DNA from: CAJQQK01 sp963696075
GTDB lineage: Bacteria; Pseudomonadota; Alphaproteobacteria; Rhizobiales; Hyphomicrobiaceae
DNA length: 64,000 bases
NCBI GenBank assembly: GCA_963696075.1
Contig: CAVOJD010000006.1
Coordinates: forward strand, 806,001 to 870,000
Reading direction: 5' to 3'
This document shows positions 35,786-45,152 of the stretch, piece by piece. Made by a program: the position numbers and the translations under genes. Every line of letters begins with the position of its first letter. Positions within the stretch are counted from its first letter, which is position 1. The notes beneath the pieces were generated by a model that did not search any database, was not told the DNA's origin, and worked only from the letters and a program-made list of their open reading frames with translations.

Positions 35786-36928
35786 CTACTCGTCCCGGCG
35801 CTTCAATGCCTCGGCCGGCAGCGCGAACTCAAGATAGGGCGTGATCTTCATGGTGCTCTTGCGCCCAACCGCATCGAAATTGGCCTGAAGCCAACCTGAC
35901 GCCGCCGCGCGCCCAGCATCCCGCAGTTCCTGCAGAAACGACCACTCCGCATTGAGCTTCGTCGAGGCGGAATAGCGCGAAATTTCATCGCCCCCGCCGA
36001 TCCGGTGCAGGAACACTTCCCGGTAACCCCGCGAACTGAGGTCGCCGCTTTGCACGGCGCGATTGATGAAATCGATGTGGCGCAGTTCCTTGATCAGCGG
36101 CGCATTGAAGGAGATTTCGCTGACCCTGTCCGCGATCTCGCGCGCCGACGTCGGCGTCTTCTCGCGCTGGATCGGGTTGACCTGCACGATCAGGATGTCC
36201 TGCGACACGCTGCAGTCGAGGAAGGGAAACAACACCGGGTTGCCCATGAAGCCGCCATCCCAGTAGGGAACGCCGTCGATCTCAACGGCCTGGAAGAGGT
36301 AGGGCAGACAGGCCGACGCCATTACGGCATCCGCCGTGACCTCCGCGCCCGTGAAAACGCGCACCCGGCCGGTCTGCACGTTGGTTGCCGAGATATAGAG
36401 TTCGGTCGACTGGCAGGCCTGCACTTGCGCGAAGTCGACACGTTCCTCAAGCAGCTCCTTGAGCGGGTTCAGATTGAGCGGATTGAACTGGTAGGGCGAT
36501 ACGACCCGCGACATCATCTCGAACATCGCGATGAAGGGATTGCTCTCCAGGCTCCAGTTCGACAGCACGACGTCGAACATGGCCTGTTGCAATGGGTTTT
36601 GCGCGCCAACGGAAATCGAACGCCAGAACGCCTCGAGCCGTCGCCGCGCTTCGCCCGGCCCGCCGTGGTGCAGCCCCTCCGCCATGACGACGGCGTTGAC
36701 CGCACCCGCACTGGTGCCGGAGATCGATTCGATCGCGAGGCGCTCTTCCTCGAGCAGCCGGTCGAGCACCCCCCACGTAAACGCCCCGTGCGAGCCGCCA
36801 CCCTGCAGCGCAATGTTGATGCGTTTGATGTCCGGCCCGCGCGGCCACGTCCACAGGTCGTGGCCGCAATGCTCCCCGCCGCCGGTCCCGCCAGCGCCGC
36901 CGGCGTCATCTTCGTTGCGCGCTGTCAT
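35786..36928 (-). CDS. Patatin-like phospholipase family protein
   Basis: Ser-Asp dyad lipase of 380 residues. The glycine-rich oxyanion loop GGGSHGAF is at 43-50, nucleophile Ser73 in GTSAG (71-75) and Asp224 in DGGFMGNP. A Gly-rich disordered N-terminus precedes the domain. No signal peptide. The gene starts 12 bp after bdhA and so is in its operon. This pairing with 3-hydroxybutyrate dehydrogenase suggests a role in polyhydroxybutyrate or lipid turnover, which is inference. Confidence 0.87.
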   Translation of the reverse strand: MTARNEDDAGGAGGTGGGEHCGHDLWTWPRGPDIKRINIALQGGGSHGAFTWGVLDRLLEEERLAIESISGTSAGAVNAVVMAEGLHHGGPGEARRRLEAFWRSISVGAQNPLQQAMFDVVLSNWSLESNPFIAMFEMMSRVVSPYQFNPLNLNPLKELLEERVDFAQVQACQSTELYISATNVQTGRVRVFTGAEVTADAVMASACLPYLFQAVEIDGVPYWDGGFMGNPVLFPFLDCSVSQDILIVQVNPIQREKTPTSAREIADRVSEISFNAPLIKELRHIDFINRAVQSGDLSSRGYREVFLHRIGGGDEISRYSASTKLNAEWSFLQELRDAGRAAASGWLQANFDAVGRKSTMKITPYLEFALPAEALKRRDE

Positions 36929-36940
36929 GGTCTTCGCGGC

Positions 36941-37729
36941 CTACTGTGCCGTCCATCCCCCGTCGATCGAGTAGTTGGCCCCTGTAATGGCCGCAGCAGG
37001 CTCGCTCGCCAGGAACGCTGCCAGCGCGCCGATCTGATCGACGGTGGCAAATTCGCCGCTCGGCTGCCGCACCAGCACCTTTTGTTTCGCTTCCTCGACG
37101 GAAATCCCTTCCGCCTTGGCAATGTCGGGAAGCTGCGCCTCGACCAACGGCGTCCACACGAAGCCCGGCGAAATCGCATTGCACGTAACGCCCGCCTTGG
37201 CGACTTCGAGCGCGACGACCTTGGTCAGCCCGGCAAGGCCGTGCTTGGCGGCGACATAGGCAGCCTTGTGCGCCGAAGCGCGAAGCGAATGCGCCGAGCA
37301 GATGTTGATGATCCGCCCCCACTTGCGCTTCTTCATGCCCGGCACCGCCGCCTGGATGGTGTGGAACGACGACGACAGGTTGATGGCGATGATGGCATCC
37401 CACTTCGCCACCGGGAATTCTTCGATCGGCGCGACGTGCTGGATGCCGGCGTTGTTGACGAGGATGTCGACGCCACCGAAATCGGCCTCCGCCTTCGCCA
37501 TCATCGCGGCGATCTCGTCCGGCGCCATCATGTTCGCTTCACCGAAGGCGACCTTGGTGCCGTGGCGCGCGACCGCGTCGACGGCCTCGGCGTTATCCGC
37601 CGCCGTGCCGAGCCCGTTGAGCACGATATTCGCACCCGCTTCGGCCATCGAATGCGCGATGCCGAGCCCGATCCCCGACGTTGAACCGGTAATGACGGCG
37701 GTTTTGCCGTCGAGCGTCTTGGCGGTCAT
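36941..37729 (-). CDS. bdhA: 3-hydroxybutyrate dehydrogenase
   Basis: NAD-dependent SDR that oxidises 3-hydroxybutyrate to acetoacetate in PHB and ketone-body use. The 262-residue protein has the cofactor motif TGSTSGIG (14-21), NNAG (92-95), and catalytic Ser145, Tyr158 and Lys162 (YVAAK). The segments SAHSLRASAHKAAYVAAKHG and SPGFVWTPLVEAQ are Bdh-typical and distinguish it from other SDRs. ATG 37729 is chosen; the upstream frame extension is not SDR-like. Operon with the patatin gene. Confidence 0.92.
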   Translation of the reverse strand: MTAKTLDGKTAVITGSTSGIGLGIAHSMAEAGANIVLNGLGTAADNAEAVDAVARHGTKVAFGEANMMAPDEIAAMMAKAEADFGGVDILVNNAGIQHVAPIEEFPVAKWDAIIAINLSSSFHTIQAAVPGMKKRKWGRIINICSAHSLRASAHKAAYVAAKHGLAGLTKVVALEVAKAGVTCNAISPGFVWTPLVEAQLPDIAKAEGISVEEAKQKVLVRQPSGEFATVDQIGALAAFLASEPAAAITGANYSIDGGWTAQ

Positions 37730-37851
37730 GGGCTCTATCCTCTCAGTCCGTGGCAGGTCAAAACTGAGAGATGGTTTACGCGAATGACTGTGCGGTGCAA
37801 GCAATTATGCTGCACGGCACAATTCCGCCCCGCACGACGCGTCCAGCTCGA

Positions 37852-38604
37852 TTAAATCGCGAGATACTTGAGCCGCAATTCCTCGTTGTCGAGGACTTCC
37901 TGCGCGGTGCCGTCGTAGGCGACCTCGCCGCTGTCGAGAATGACGGCGCGGTCGGAGAGCTGCAGCGCCGCGACGGCGTTCTGCTCGACGATGACGCTGG
38001 TGATCCCGGCACTTCTGACTTCCAGCAGGGCCTTGGCGATGTCCTGTCTGACGACCGGGGCGAGCCCCTCGTAGGGTTCATCCAGCAGCAGGAGTTTCAC
38101 GTCGCGGGCGAGCGCCCGGGCGATCGCGAGCATCTGCTGTTCGCCCCCGGACATGGTCGTGCCTTCCTGCTTGCGCCGTTCGGCAAGGCGCGGGAAGAGT
38201 TCGAAGATGCGCTCGAATGACCACCCCTTGGCGCCGGAGATCTGGGCCAGCTCGAGATTTTCTTCGACCGTCAGCCCTTGAATGATGCGCCGGTCTTCCT
38301 GGACCAGTTGGACGCCGGCCTGGGCGGCGGCGTAATTCGCCTTGGTGTGTAGCGCCTGGCCCGCGAGCCAGATTTCACCCGACCTCAGCTCTGGCGTTGA
38401 CGCGCGTGCGATCGAGCGCAGCGTCGACGTCTTGCCGGCGCCGTTCCGCCCGAGCAGGGCCAGGATCTGACCTTCCGCGATGTCGAAGGAGACATTTTGG
38501 ACAATGTAGCTGTCGCCGTAGTAGGCGTTGAGCCCGCGACAGGAAAAGAATGGCTGGCTCTCGCTGTGGCCCTGGCCGCCGCGTTCGACTGTCTCAGTGC
38601 TCAT
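37852..38604 (-). CDS. livF: Liv-type ABC transporter ATP-binding protein (second system, LivF family)
   Basis: ATPase of 250 residues. Walker A GRNGAGKTS (about 53-61), signature MSGGEQQ, Walker B LLLLDEPYEG. An extra 20-residue hydrophilic N-terminus precedes the domain. Starts with an ATGA overlap on the upstream ATPase gene. Last gene of a full operon SBP-livH-livM-livG-livF (43172 to 37852). The substrate is unknown; urea, amides and branched-chain amino acids are all served by this family. Confidence 0.9.
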   Translation of the reverse strand: MSTETVERGGQGHSESQPFFSCRGLNAYYGDSYIVQNVSFDIAEGQILALLGRNGAGKTSTLRSIARASTPELRSGEIWLAGQALHTKANYAAAQAGVQLVQEDRRIIQGLTVEENLELAQISGAKGWSFERIFELFPRLAERRKQEGTTMSGGEQQMLAIARALARDVKLLLLDEPYEGLAPVVRQDIAKALLEVRSAGITSVIVEQNAVAALQLSDRAVILDSGEVAYDGTAQEVLDNEELRLKYLAI

Positions 38605-39377
38605 ACCTGTTCCTCGCCGAGATAGGCTTCGACCACCTTGGGGTTGCCTTTGATTTCATCCGGTGAGCCCTGCGCTATCACGCGTCCGCCGGCGAGCACC
38701 GTGATGCGGTCGGCGAGCGAGAAGACCACGTGCATGTCGTGCTCGATGATCACGATCGTGAGGCCGGATTCCTTGATCTTCGCCAGCAGCTCGATCGTCG
38801 CGTTGGTATCGGCCCGCGCCATGCCCGCTGTCGGTTCATCGAGCAGCAACAGTTTCGGGTGCTGCACGAGACCCATTGCGAGTTCGAGACGCCGCTTGTC
38901 GCCGCGCGACAGCGAATTCGTGAGGTGATGGATATGGCCGCCAAGCCCCAGGTCGCTCAGCGTGCGAATGGCCTCTTCGGCAAGGTCCACTTGTTCGTCG
39001 AACCGGCTGAAAGCCTTGAGCGAGAAAGTGCCGTCGCGCTTGGCGAACATCGGGATCATGACATTCTCGATGACGGTGAGATCATCGAAGATCTCCGGCG
39101 TCTGGAACACGCGCACAACGCCGAGCTGGTTGATCTCGTGCGGTTGGCGGCCCGTGAGCTCGACTTCGCCATCGTTGCCCTGGAACATGACATGCCCTTG
39201 GCTCGGCGGCAGGCGCCCGATACACACATTGAGCAAAGTCGACTTGCCGGCCCCGTTCGGGCCGATGATCGCGTGGGTCTCCCCCCGGCGAATGTCGAGA
39301 TGGATGTCGCTAAGCGCGTGAAGACCTGCAAAGTTCTTGTGCACATTGTCGATGTGCAAGACGGTATCGGGATTCAT
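38601..39377 (-). CDS. livG: Liv-type ABC transporter ATP-binding protein (second system, LivG family)
   Basis: ATPase of 258 residues with Walker A GPNGAGKST (about 39-47), signature LSRGDKRRLE and Walker B LLLLDEPTAGMA. Sits 9 bp after the disrupted livM and overlaps livF by 4 bp. LSRGD in place of LSGGQ/LSHGE is a notable but known-type variation in LivG-like subunits. Confidence 0.9.
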   Translation of the reverse strand: MNPDTVLHIDNVHKNFAGLHALSDIHLDIRRGETHAIIGPNGAGKSTLLNVCIGRLPPSQGHVMFQGNDGEVELTGRQPHEINQLGVVRVFQTPEIFDDLTVIENVMIPMFAKRDGTFSLKAFSRFDEQVDLAEEAIRTLSDLGLGGHIHHLTNSLSRGDKRRLELAMGLVQHPKLLLLDEPTAGMARADTNATIELLAKIKESGLTIVIIEHDMHVVFSLADRITVLAGGRVIAQGSPDEIKGNPKVVEAYLGEEQV

Positions 39378-39386
39378 CGCGCGCTC

Positions 39387-40660
39387 CTATTCGGCCGGTC
39401 GCGGACGGCTGCTGACGGCCGGGGTTGCACGGTTGGGTTCGTCGACTTCGATTGCACTTTCAGCAACGATATCGCGCTGGCCAGACTTGCCGAGCGAGGT
39501 CACGGGGCGCGAGTGCTTGACGCCGAGTAGTCTCATGATGCCTTCCATCAAACCGCCCGGAAGGAAGATCACGACGATCATGAACAGCAGGCCCAGGGTC
39601 AGGTGCCAGCCCTTGCCAACGAACGGATAGACGATCGTGACCACGACATCGGCCACGCTATCGGGCATCCATGAGAACCCAGCCCTCGAGGACCTTCGAG
39701 TTGATCTTCGAGATGATGTTTTCCATATACTTGATCATGCCGGCGCCAAGGACGGGACCAAGCAGTGTGCCGGCACCGCCGAGGATGGTCATCAGCACCA
39801 CTTCGCCCGACGCCGTCCAGAACATCCGCTCCGGACCAGCCTGGGTGTCCATCGCCACCATCAGTCCGCCGGCGAGGCCCGCATACATGCCAGAGATCAC
39901 AAAAGCTGCGAGCACGTAGGGCCGGGTGCTGACGCCGGTGAAGCCCAGGCGTTTTTGATTGGCCTTGACCGCCCGCAGCATCAGGCCGAACGGCGAGCGG
40001 AAGATCTTGATGGCGAAGTAGAAGGCCACAAGCATCATCACGGCAGCAATATAATAGCCGGCGTTGAAGGTGAACTCCCAGCCGCCAAGCGCCAGCACGT
40101 AGGAGTCACTCATGTTGAGGCCGAACAGGTTCGCCTTGGCGACCGAGCCGCCCTCGAGTGCTGCATCCAGGATTCTCTGGATCGTTGGTCTTGGGCTGCA
40201 GTCCCGTCTCGCCGCCCGTGATCGGTGTGAGGACGGAGTAGGCCAGCGCGTAGGACATTTGTGCGAACGCCAGCGTCAGGATCGAAAAGTAGATGCCCGA
40301 GCGGCGCAGCGAGATATATCCGACGATGATGCTGAACAGACCGGCCACGATGATGCTGAGCGCAATCGCGGGCATGATGTTCATCGTCAACAGCTTCATC
40401 ATCCAGATCGCGGCATAAGAACCGGCGCCCAGGAACGCGGCATGACCGAAGCTGAGATAGCCGGTCAGCCCGAACAGGATGTTGAAGCCGATTGCGAAAA
40501 TGCCGAAGATCACGAACCGCTGCATCAAGTCCGGGTAGCCGGCGTTGAACTGCGCAAGGCCGGAGTTGACCGGAAACGGGTTCAGGAGGAACGGCGCTAA
40601 AGCAGTGATAATCGCGACGAATAAGAGGAGGCGGAGGTCCGCCTTATCGAGACCGAGCAT
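39387..40660 (-). pseudogene. livM: Liv-type permease LivM, interrupted by two frameshifts
   Basis: Read in three successive frames this is a complete LivM of about 423 residues. Part 1 (from 40660) has the family signature GFNILFGLTGYLSFGHAAFLGAG and loses frame after PKTNDP at about 40175-40180. Part 2 (RILDAALEGG... to VLEGW) loses it at a G3 run (39680-39678). Part 3 (SWMPDSVADVVV... to the stop at 39387) completes the last helices. Each break is repaired by removing one base. All other genes of the operon are intact and the amino-acid sequence is not eroded, so consensus errors are the simpler explanation. Confidence 0.85.
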
Positions 40661-40664
40661 TCGA

Positions 40665-41696
40665 TTAATCCTCCATCACGCCCGCGCGGCCCATGAGCCC
40701 GCGAGGCCGCGTGAGCAGCACGATAATGGCGACGAGATACAGGATGACCTGGTTGATACCGGGCAGCACCGCGAGCACCGCGCCCATCGAGGCGATGCTC
40801 TCCAGGATGCCCAGCAGGAAGCCCGCGATGACGGCGCCTGCAAGCGATCCCATGCCGCCGACCACAACCACCACGAAACTAAGCACGAGGAAGTCCATCC
40901 CCATATGATAGTTCGGCGAGTTGATCGGCGTGTACATCACGCCAGCAAGCCCGGCGACCGCGGCCGCCAGCCCGAACATGATGGTGAAGCGCTTATCGAT
41001 GTTGATGCCAAGCAACCCAACGGTCTCGCGGTCCTGCATGCCGGCGCGCACAACCATGCCGAACGTCGTGAACTGCAGGAACGCAAACACGCCGCCGATG
41101 ATGATTGCTGCGAATAGGAAATAGAGCAGCCGCCAGTAGGGATAGATGATCGTATTGGCGGCAAGTCCAAGCGCGGCGCCGAAATCGAACGACCCGGAAA
41201 AGGCCTCGGGTGCTGGCGTCGGGATTGGGTTGGCACCAAAGAAATACTTGATGATCTCCTGCAAAACGATGGCGAGGCCGAACGTCACCAGGATTTGATC
41301 TGCGTGAGGTCGCTTGTAGAAATAGCGGATCAGGCCACGCTCCATGATCACGCCAATAAGCATCATGATTGGAATGGCAAATAGGATCGAAATCGGCACC
41401 GACCAGTCGATGATGACCGCCGCGGTCGCCTCGCCGAAGAAATCCTGGATGTAGGGCACGTCGACTTTCAGCGGATTGCCCAGGAAGTCCTTCTGCGTTT
41501 CATCGACGACCGTGTAGGAGAGTGTCAGCAGCCGGCTGAGCGTGACGGCGCAGAAAGCACCAATCATGAACAGTGCGCCGTGCGCAAAGTTCACGACGCC
41601 AAGCGTGCCGAAGATGAGGGTCAGGCCGAGTGCGATCAGTGCATAGGCGGACCCTTTGTCGAGCCCGTTCAGCACTTGGAGAATAATCGCTTCCAT
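40665..41696 (-). CDS. livH: Liv-type ABC transporter permease (second system, LivH family)
   Basis: Permease of 343 residues with about 8-9 helices and the signature ALIALGLTLIFGTLGVVNFAHG near the N-terminus. It has a larger first periplasmic loop (residues 50-90) than the other LivH in this window, which marks the two systems as distinct subfamilies. ATG 41696 (MEAIILQVLNGLDKG) is chosen; the preceding in-frame 31 codons lie in the hairpin region and are not membrane-like. Preceded by an intercistronic hairpin at 41757-41784. Confidence 0.9.
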   Translation of the reverse strand: MEAIILQVLNGLDKGSAYALIALGLTLIFGTLGVVNFAHGALFMIGAFCAVTLSRLLTLSYTVVDETQKDFLGNPLKVDVPYIQDFFGEATAAVIIDWSVPISILFAIPIMMLIGVIMERGLIRYFYKRPHADQILVTFGLAIVLQEIIKYFFGANPIPTPAPEAFSGSFDFGAALGLAANTIIYPYWRLLYFLFAAIIIGGVFAFLQFTTFGMVVRAGMQDRETVGLLGINIDKRFTIMFGLAAAVAGLAGVMYTPINSPNYHMGMDFLVLSFVVVVVGGMGSLAGAVIAGFLLGILESIASMGAVLAVLPGINQVILYLVAIIVLLTRPRGLMGRAGVMED

Positions 41697-41756
41697 TGGG
41701 GAGTTCCATTCCATTGCCGCGCCGCGCGCCGAAGCGGGCATTTCTCGCAAGTGGCG

Positions 41757-41784
41757 AAAACGGGCGGCTCGTGCGAGCCGCCCG
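41757..41784 (-). terminator. Intercistronic hairpin/attenuator between binding protein and livH
   Basis: Minus-strand stem of 10-11 bp (CGGGCGGCTCG/CGAGCCGCCCG, very short loop) followed by TTTTCGCC. Placed 18 nt after the binding-protein stop. A partial terminator or 3'-end stabiliser here would give more binding protein than permease, as is common in such operons. Confidence 0.7.
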
Positions 41785-41801
41785 GTCATGGTATCAAGGA
41801 A

Positions 41802-43172
41802 TTAGGCGCCCGAGTTGCACTGGCCGATGGCAACCGGATTGCCCTGGGCGTCACGCATCTGCGGGTGGTCCCAAGGATAGGTCACCTTGTCGACCGGCGT
41901 GACTTCGACAACCTCAAGAAGGTCGAACTCCGACGTCGGCTTCTCTTTACCCTTCACGACCAGGACGTCCTTGAAGCACTGGTGATCCGAGCCGCGATAC
42001 AGCGTCTTGCCGTTGCCAAGACCATCGAACTCGAAGTCTTTCAACTGCTTGCCGATGCCGCACGGGTCGAATGTGCCGGCCTGCTCTGCCGCGTTGGCGT
42101 AAAGCAGCGTCTGCACGTAGCAGGTGTGGGCGGCCTGCGACGGCGGGAAGCCGTACTTGGTGCCGAACGACTTGACGAACGCCTTGGAGCCTTCGTCCTG
42201 CAGCGACCAGTGCCAGTTGGTGGAGCCGAAGATGCCCTTGACGTTGGCACCGGCACCCTTTGCCATCAGGCGCGAGTAGAGCGGCACGACAATCTGGAAG
42301 TCCTTGCCGTTGACCTGCTTGTCGCGAAGGCCGAACTGCACGGCGTTGGTCAGCGAGTTGACCATGTTGCCGCCGTAGTGGTTCAGGATCAGCGTGTCGG
42401 CCCCGGACTGGAGAACCGGAGCGATATAGGACGAGAAGTCCGTCTGCGTGAGCGGCGTGCGGACCGCTGCAACGGTCTCCCAACCGAGAGCCTCGGTCGA
42501 TTCTTTGATCGCCTGCTCGGTTGTGTAACCCCAGTTGTAGTCAGCCGTCAGGTGGTAGGCCTTGCGGTCCGTGCCATAGGCCTTCGCCAGCACCGGCGCG
42601 AGCGCGGCACCCGACATGTAGGAGTTGAAGAAGTGGCGGAAGCCGTTCGCCTTCTTGTCCTTGCCCGTCGTGTCATTGGAATGGGTCAGGCCGGCCATGA
42701 AGATGATGCCCGCTTCCTGGCACAGCGCCTGCACGGCCACGGCCACACCAGACGACGAGCCGCCGGTGATCATGATCGCGCCGTCCTTCTCGATCATCGA
42801 GCGGGCGGACGCGCGGGCGGCATCGGACTTGGTCTGCGTGTCACCCGTGACATAGGCGACCTTCTTGCCGAGGATACCATTGCCCTTCAGAGCGGACGGC
42901 TTGAAGGTGTTCATCATGCCACCGTCGCCTTCACCGTTGAGGTGCTCGACGGCGAGCTGATAGGCGCGCAATTCGTCCGCGCCCTCGTCCGCATATGGGC
43001 CGGATTGCGGAACGTTGAAGCCGAGCGTCACCGAGCTGCCCTTCGGCTCATTGCGGTAGCCGGCCGCCCAGGCCTGGCTGGTGAAGATCGTCGGCGTCGC
43101 GAGTGCTGCACCGCCGATGGCGCCGGTCTTCAGGACACCGCGGCGTGTAAATTTCGAATTGGATCCACTCAT
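41802..43172 (-). CDS. ABC transporter substrate-binding protein with Tat-type signal
   Basis: Periplasmic binding protein of 456 residues. The leader has a twin-arginine motif (FTRRGVLKTG) and a hydrophobic stretch ending AWA-AG near residue 37, so export is probably by Tat. The mature part is Peripla_BP_6 type (VTLGFNVPQSGPYADEGADELRA, GGSSSGVAVAVQALCQEAGI). Good GGGAGGA ribosome site. It heads the second Liv-type operon. The ligand is unknown; the longer length and C-terminal tail (VTYPWDHPQMRDAQGNP) set it apart from the binding protein at 19884. Confidence 0.9.
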   Translation of the reverse strand: MSGSNSKFTRRGVLKTGAIGGAALATPTIFTSQAWAAGYRNEPKGSSVTLGFNVPQSGPYADEGADELRAYQLAVEHLNGEGDGGMMNTFKPSALKGNGILGKKVAYVTGDTQTKSDAARASARSMIEKDGAIMITGGSSSGVAVAVQALCQEAGIIFMAGLTHSNDTTGKDKKANGFRHFFNSYMSGAALAPVLAKAYGTDRKAYHLTADYNWGYTTEQAIKESTEALGWETVAAVRTPLTQTDFSSYIAPVLQSGADTLILNHYGGNMVNSLTNAVQFGLRDKQVNGKDFQIVVPLYSRLMAKGAGANVKGIFGSTNWHWSLQDEGSKAFVKSFGTKYGFPPSQAAHTCYVQTLLYANAAEQAGTFDPCGIGKQLKDFEFDGLGNGKTLYRGSDHQCFKDVLVVKGKEKPTSEFDLLEVVEVTPVDKVTYPWDHPQMRDAQGNPVAIGQCNSGA

Positions 43173-43501
43173 TGGTTGGATTCCTCCCGGTATGATTTAT
43201 TTATCTCGGCTTTGCGCCCCAGCAGCCCGACCGGCCGAATGATCGCGTCATCCGGCGAAGTGTCGATGATGCGGCGTTGGCACCGTTTGCGGTGGCGTGT
43301 GGCAAAGGCTCAAGAAGCTTTCAACACGCGCCTTCTAGCGTCTGAACACTGGCTTGACGCCGGTCATGTTGTGAACCCGGACGATGGGTCTAATACTTTT
43401 GTCTTATGGTTGCCGAAGGCTTTACGCGGGAGACCATCCGTGTGCCCGTTTGGCCGGCTTCGGCGCGGTGGCGAAGCGGCGGGGAAAGGGAGTTGGGAAC
43501 C
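43173..43501. other. Intergenic region between the second Liv operon and the protease gene
   Basis: About 330 bp between two diverging genes, holding both promoters. A/T-rich patch next to the binding-protein start (43190-43206). A TTGACG occurs at 43354 with no TATAAT-like partner at normal spacing. No gene or RNA is recognised. Confidence 0.45.
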
Positions 43502-45100
43502 GTGTGCAAGGCCGTTCGACTTCTCATCATGCTGGCGATTTTCTCAGGCTTCAGCCCACCGCTCCAGGCCGCTGATCCCGCGTGCCAGTGGACGCGCACC
43601 CGCATCGTCGGCGGCTCGAATGCGCGCCTCCAGAACTGGCCCGGCCAGGCCGCCCTCAGACTGCATGCACCGGCCGGCAGCGTCGCGATGTATTTCTGCG
43701 GCGGCACCGCGATCTCCAAGCGCTGGGTGCTGACGGCGGCCCACTGCCTCCACGACCACGCAGCCAACATCGCGCCACAACTGAGAACGTCCAGCAATGA
43801 CCTCTACGACGGCCGCCTTGAGATCATCATGGGCACCGCCGATCTCGAACGCGTCGTCCCGGAAAACATCTTTCAGATCGAGCGCTACGTCATTCATCCG
43901 GACTATCAGCGCGAGATCGACAAGGCCGTGCGGGCCAGCACTGATGCCAACGAGATCCGCTATCTGCTCGGCGCCATTCCCCAGAACGTCGGCAACGACA
44001 TCGCGCTTCTTCGCCTCGACCGCGACTGGGAGGGCCCCACGGCCCGCCTGCTGCTTGAACCGGGCGCCGGATCACTCCACGGCCGGCAGGTTCGCGTCGC
44101 GGGCTTCGGGCGCACCGACAACGATATTGACGACATCTACGCCACCACCCGCACCACGCGCGATGGCCGGGAGGAGTTTTATGCGTTCTCCTCCCGCCTG
44201 CTTGAGACGGTTGTCGAGACCCGGCCCCCTGAGATCTGCCTGAGCCAGTATGGCGGCACCGCGATCGGCCCCGGCCAGATTTGCGCCGGCCTCGATGAAG
44301 GCGGCCGCGACAGTTGCGGCGGCGACAGCGGCGGCCCACTCGTCATGCGCGACAAGGCGGGCTGTCCGCGCCAGATCGGGCTCGTCAGTTGGGGTGGCCG
44401 CATGTGTGCAAGCTCGCGCGCCTTCGGTGTCTACACCCGCCTCTCAGCCCACGCCGATTGGCTGCAGGCGACCTCCGGCCTCGCCCTGAAGCAGAGCGTG
44501 TCGGTGGCGATGCCGGCAGCCAATCGCCTCACCGCCGAAGAGGGCGACGAAGCCGTGCGCCAGCTTCGCGACCTGTTCGGCCCCGCGAGCGCCAACGTCG
44601 ATGTCTCAATCGAGAACCGGCGCGGCGGCAATGCCGGCACCCGCCTTCGCCTGGGCGATGATTTCGTCTTTCGCGCCAAGAGCTCGATCGCCGGCCGCCT
44701 CGTCATCATCGACATCAACGCGACGGGTGAAGTCATCCTGATTTATCCCAACAAGTACGTGCGCGAGGATGACCTGGGGCTCATCAAGTCTGGCGAGACC
44801 GTCCAGATCCCCGGTCCGGGCTACGGCGGTTTTACCCATTTCCAGGCCGTCGAACCGGTCGGCAAGAGCCGTCTTCTCGTCCTTGTCGTGCCGCAAGACT
44901 TCAACATCGAACGCCACGCAGCCCCCGCCCGCGTGCTCACCAAGGGACTTGCGCCACGCAACGAACCGGCGAGTTATTTGATGCGCCTCGTCCGCCAGAT
45001 CTCCGTCGCCCTCAAGCTGCGCGCCCGCACCGCCGGCAGCGAAGAGCAGATCCAGAAGCGCTGGGGGTTCACCGCGCTCGACTATGAGATCGTGCGCTGA
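43502..45100 (+). CDS. Secreted trypsin-like serine protease with C-terminal DUF4384 domain
   Basis: A 532-residue exported protein. Signal peptide about 1-23 (KAVRLLIMLAIFSGFSPPLQA). The S1 domain begins RIVGGSN (34-40), the activation-site pattern of trypsins, with His81 (LTAAHCLH), Asp166 (GNDIALLRL) and Ser276 (CGGDSGGPL). From about 370 a second domain matches DUF4384: LRLGDDFVFRAKSSIAGRLVIIDI, GEVILIYPN and a C-terminal FNIER. GTG 43502 is chosen because GGGAG lies 10 nt upstream and the signal peptide follows directly. An ATG at 43406 would bury it; ATG 43529 is also possible. Function unknown. Confidence 0.82.
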   Translation: MCKAVRLLIMLAIFSGFSPPLQAADPACQWTRTRIVGGSNARLQNWPGQAALRLHAPAGSVAMYFCGGTAISKRWVLTAAHCLHDHAANIAPQLRTSSNDLYDGRLEIIMGTADLERVVPENIFQIERYVIHPDYQREIDKAVRASTDANEIRYLLGAIPQNVGNDIALLRLDRDWEGPTARLLLEPGAGSLHGRQVRVAGFGRTDNDIDDIYATTRTTRDGREEFYAFSSRLLETVVETRPPEICLSQYGGTAIGPGQICAGLDEGGRDSCGGDSGGPLVMRDKAGCPRQIGLVSWGGRMCASSRAFGVYTRLSAHADWLQATSGLALKQSVSVAMPAANRLTAEEGDEAVRQLRDLFGPASANVDVSIENRRGGNAGTRLRLGDDFVFRAKSSIAGRLVIIDINATGEVILIYPNKYVREDDLGLIKSGETVQIPGPGYGGFTHFQAVEPVGKSRLLVLVVPQDFNIERHAAPARVLTKGLAPRNEPASYLMRLVRQISVALKLRARTAGSEEQIQKRWGFTALDYEIVR

Positions 45101-45152
45101 CAAATAACCACGACCCTGGAACGGCCCGGCGCCGGACCGGCCCACCACCACA

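Noticed and set aside
36005..37684. 559-codon open frame on the plus strand across patatin and bdhA
   Set aside because: Antisense to two recognisable genes, very rich in Arg and His, no motif.
41580..43733. 717-codon open frame on the plus strand across the second Liv operon
   Set aside because: It is antisense to the binding-protein and livH genes, Arg/Val/Leu-rich without any motif, and arises from GC-biased third positions of the real genes.
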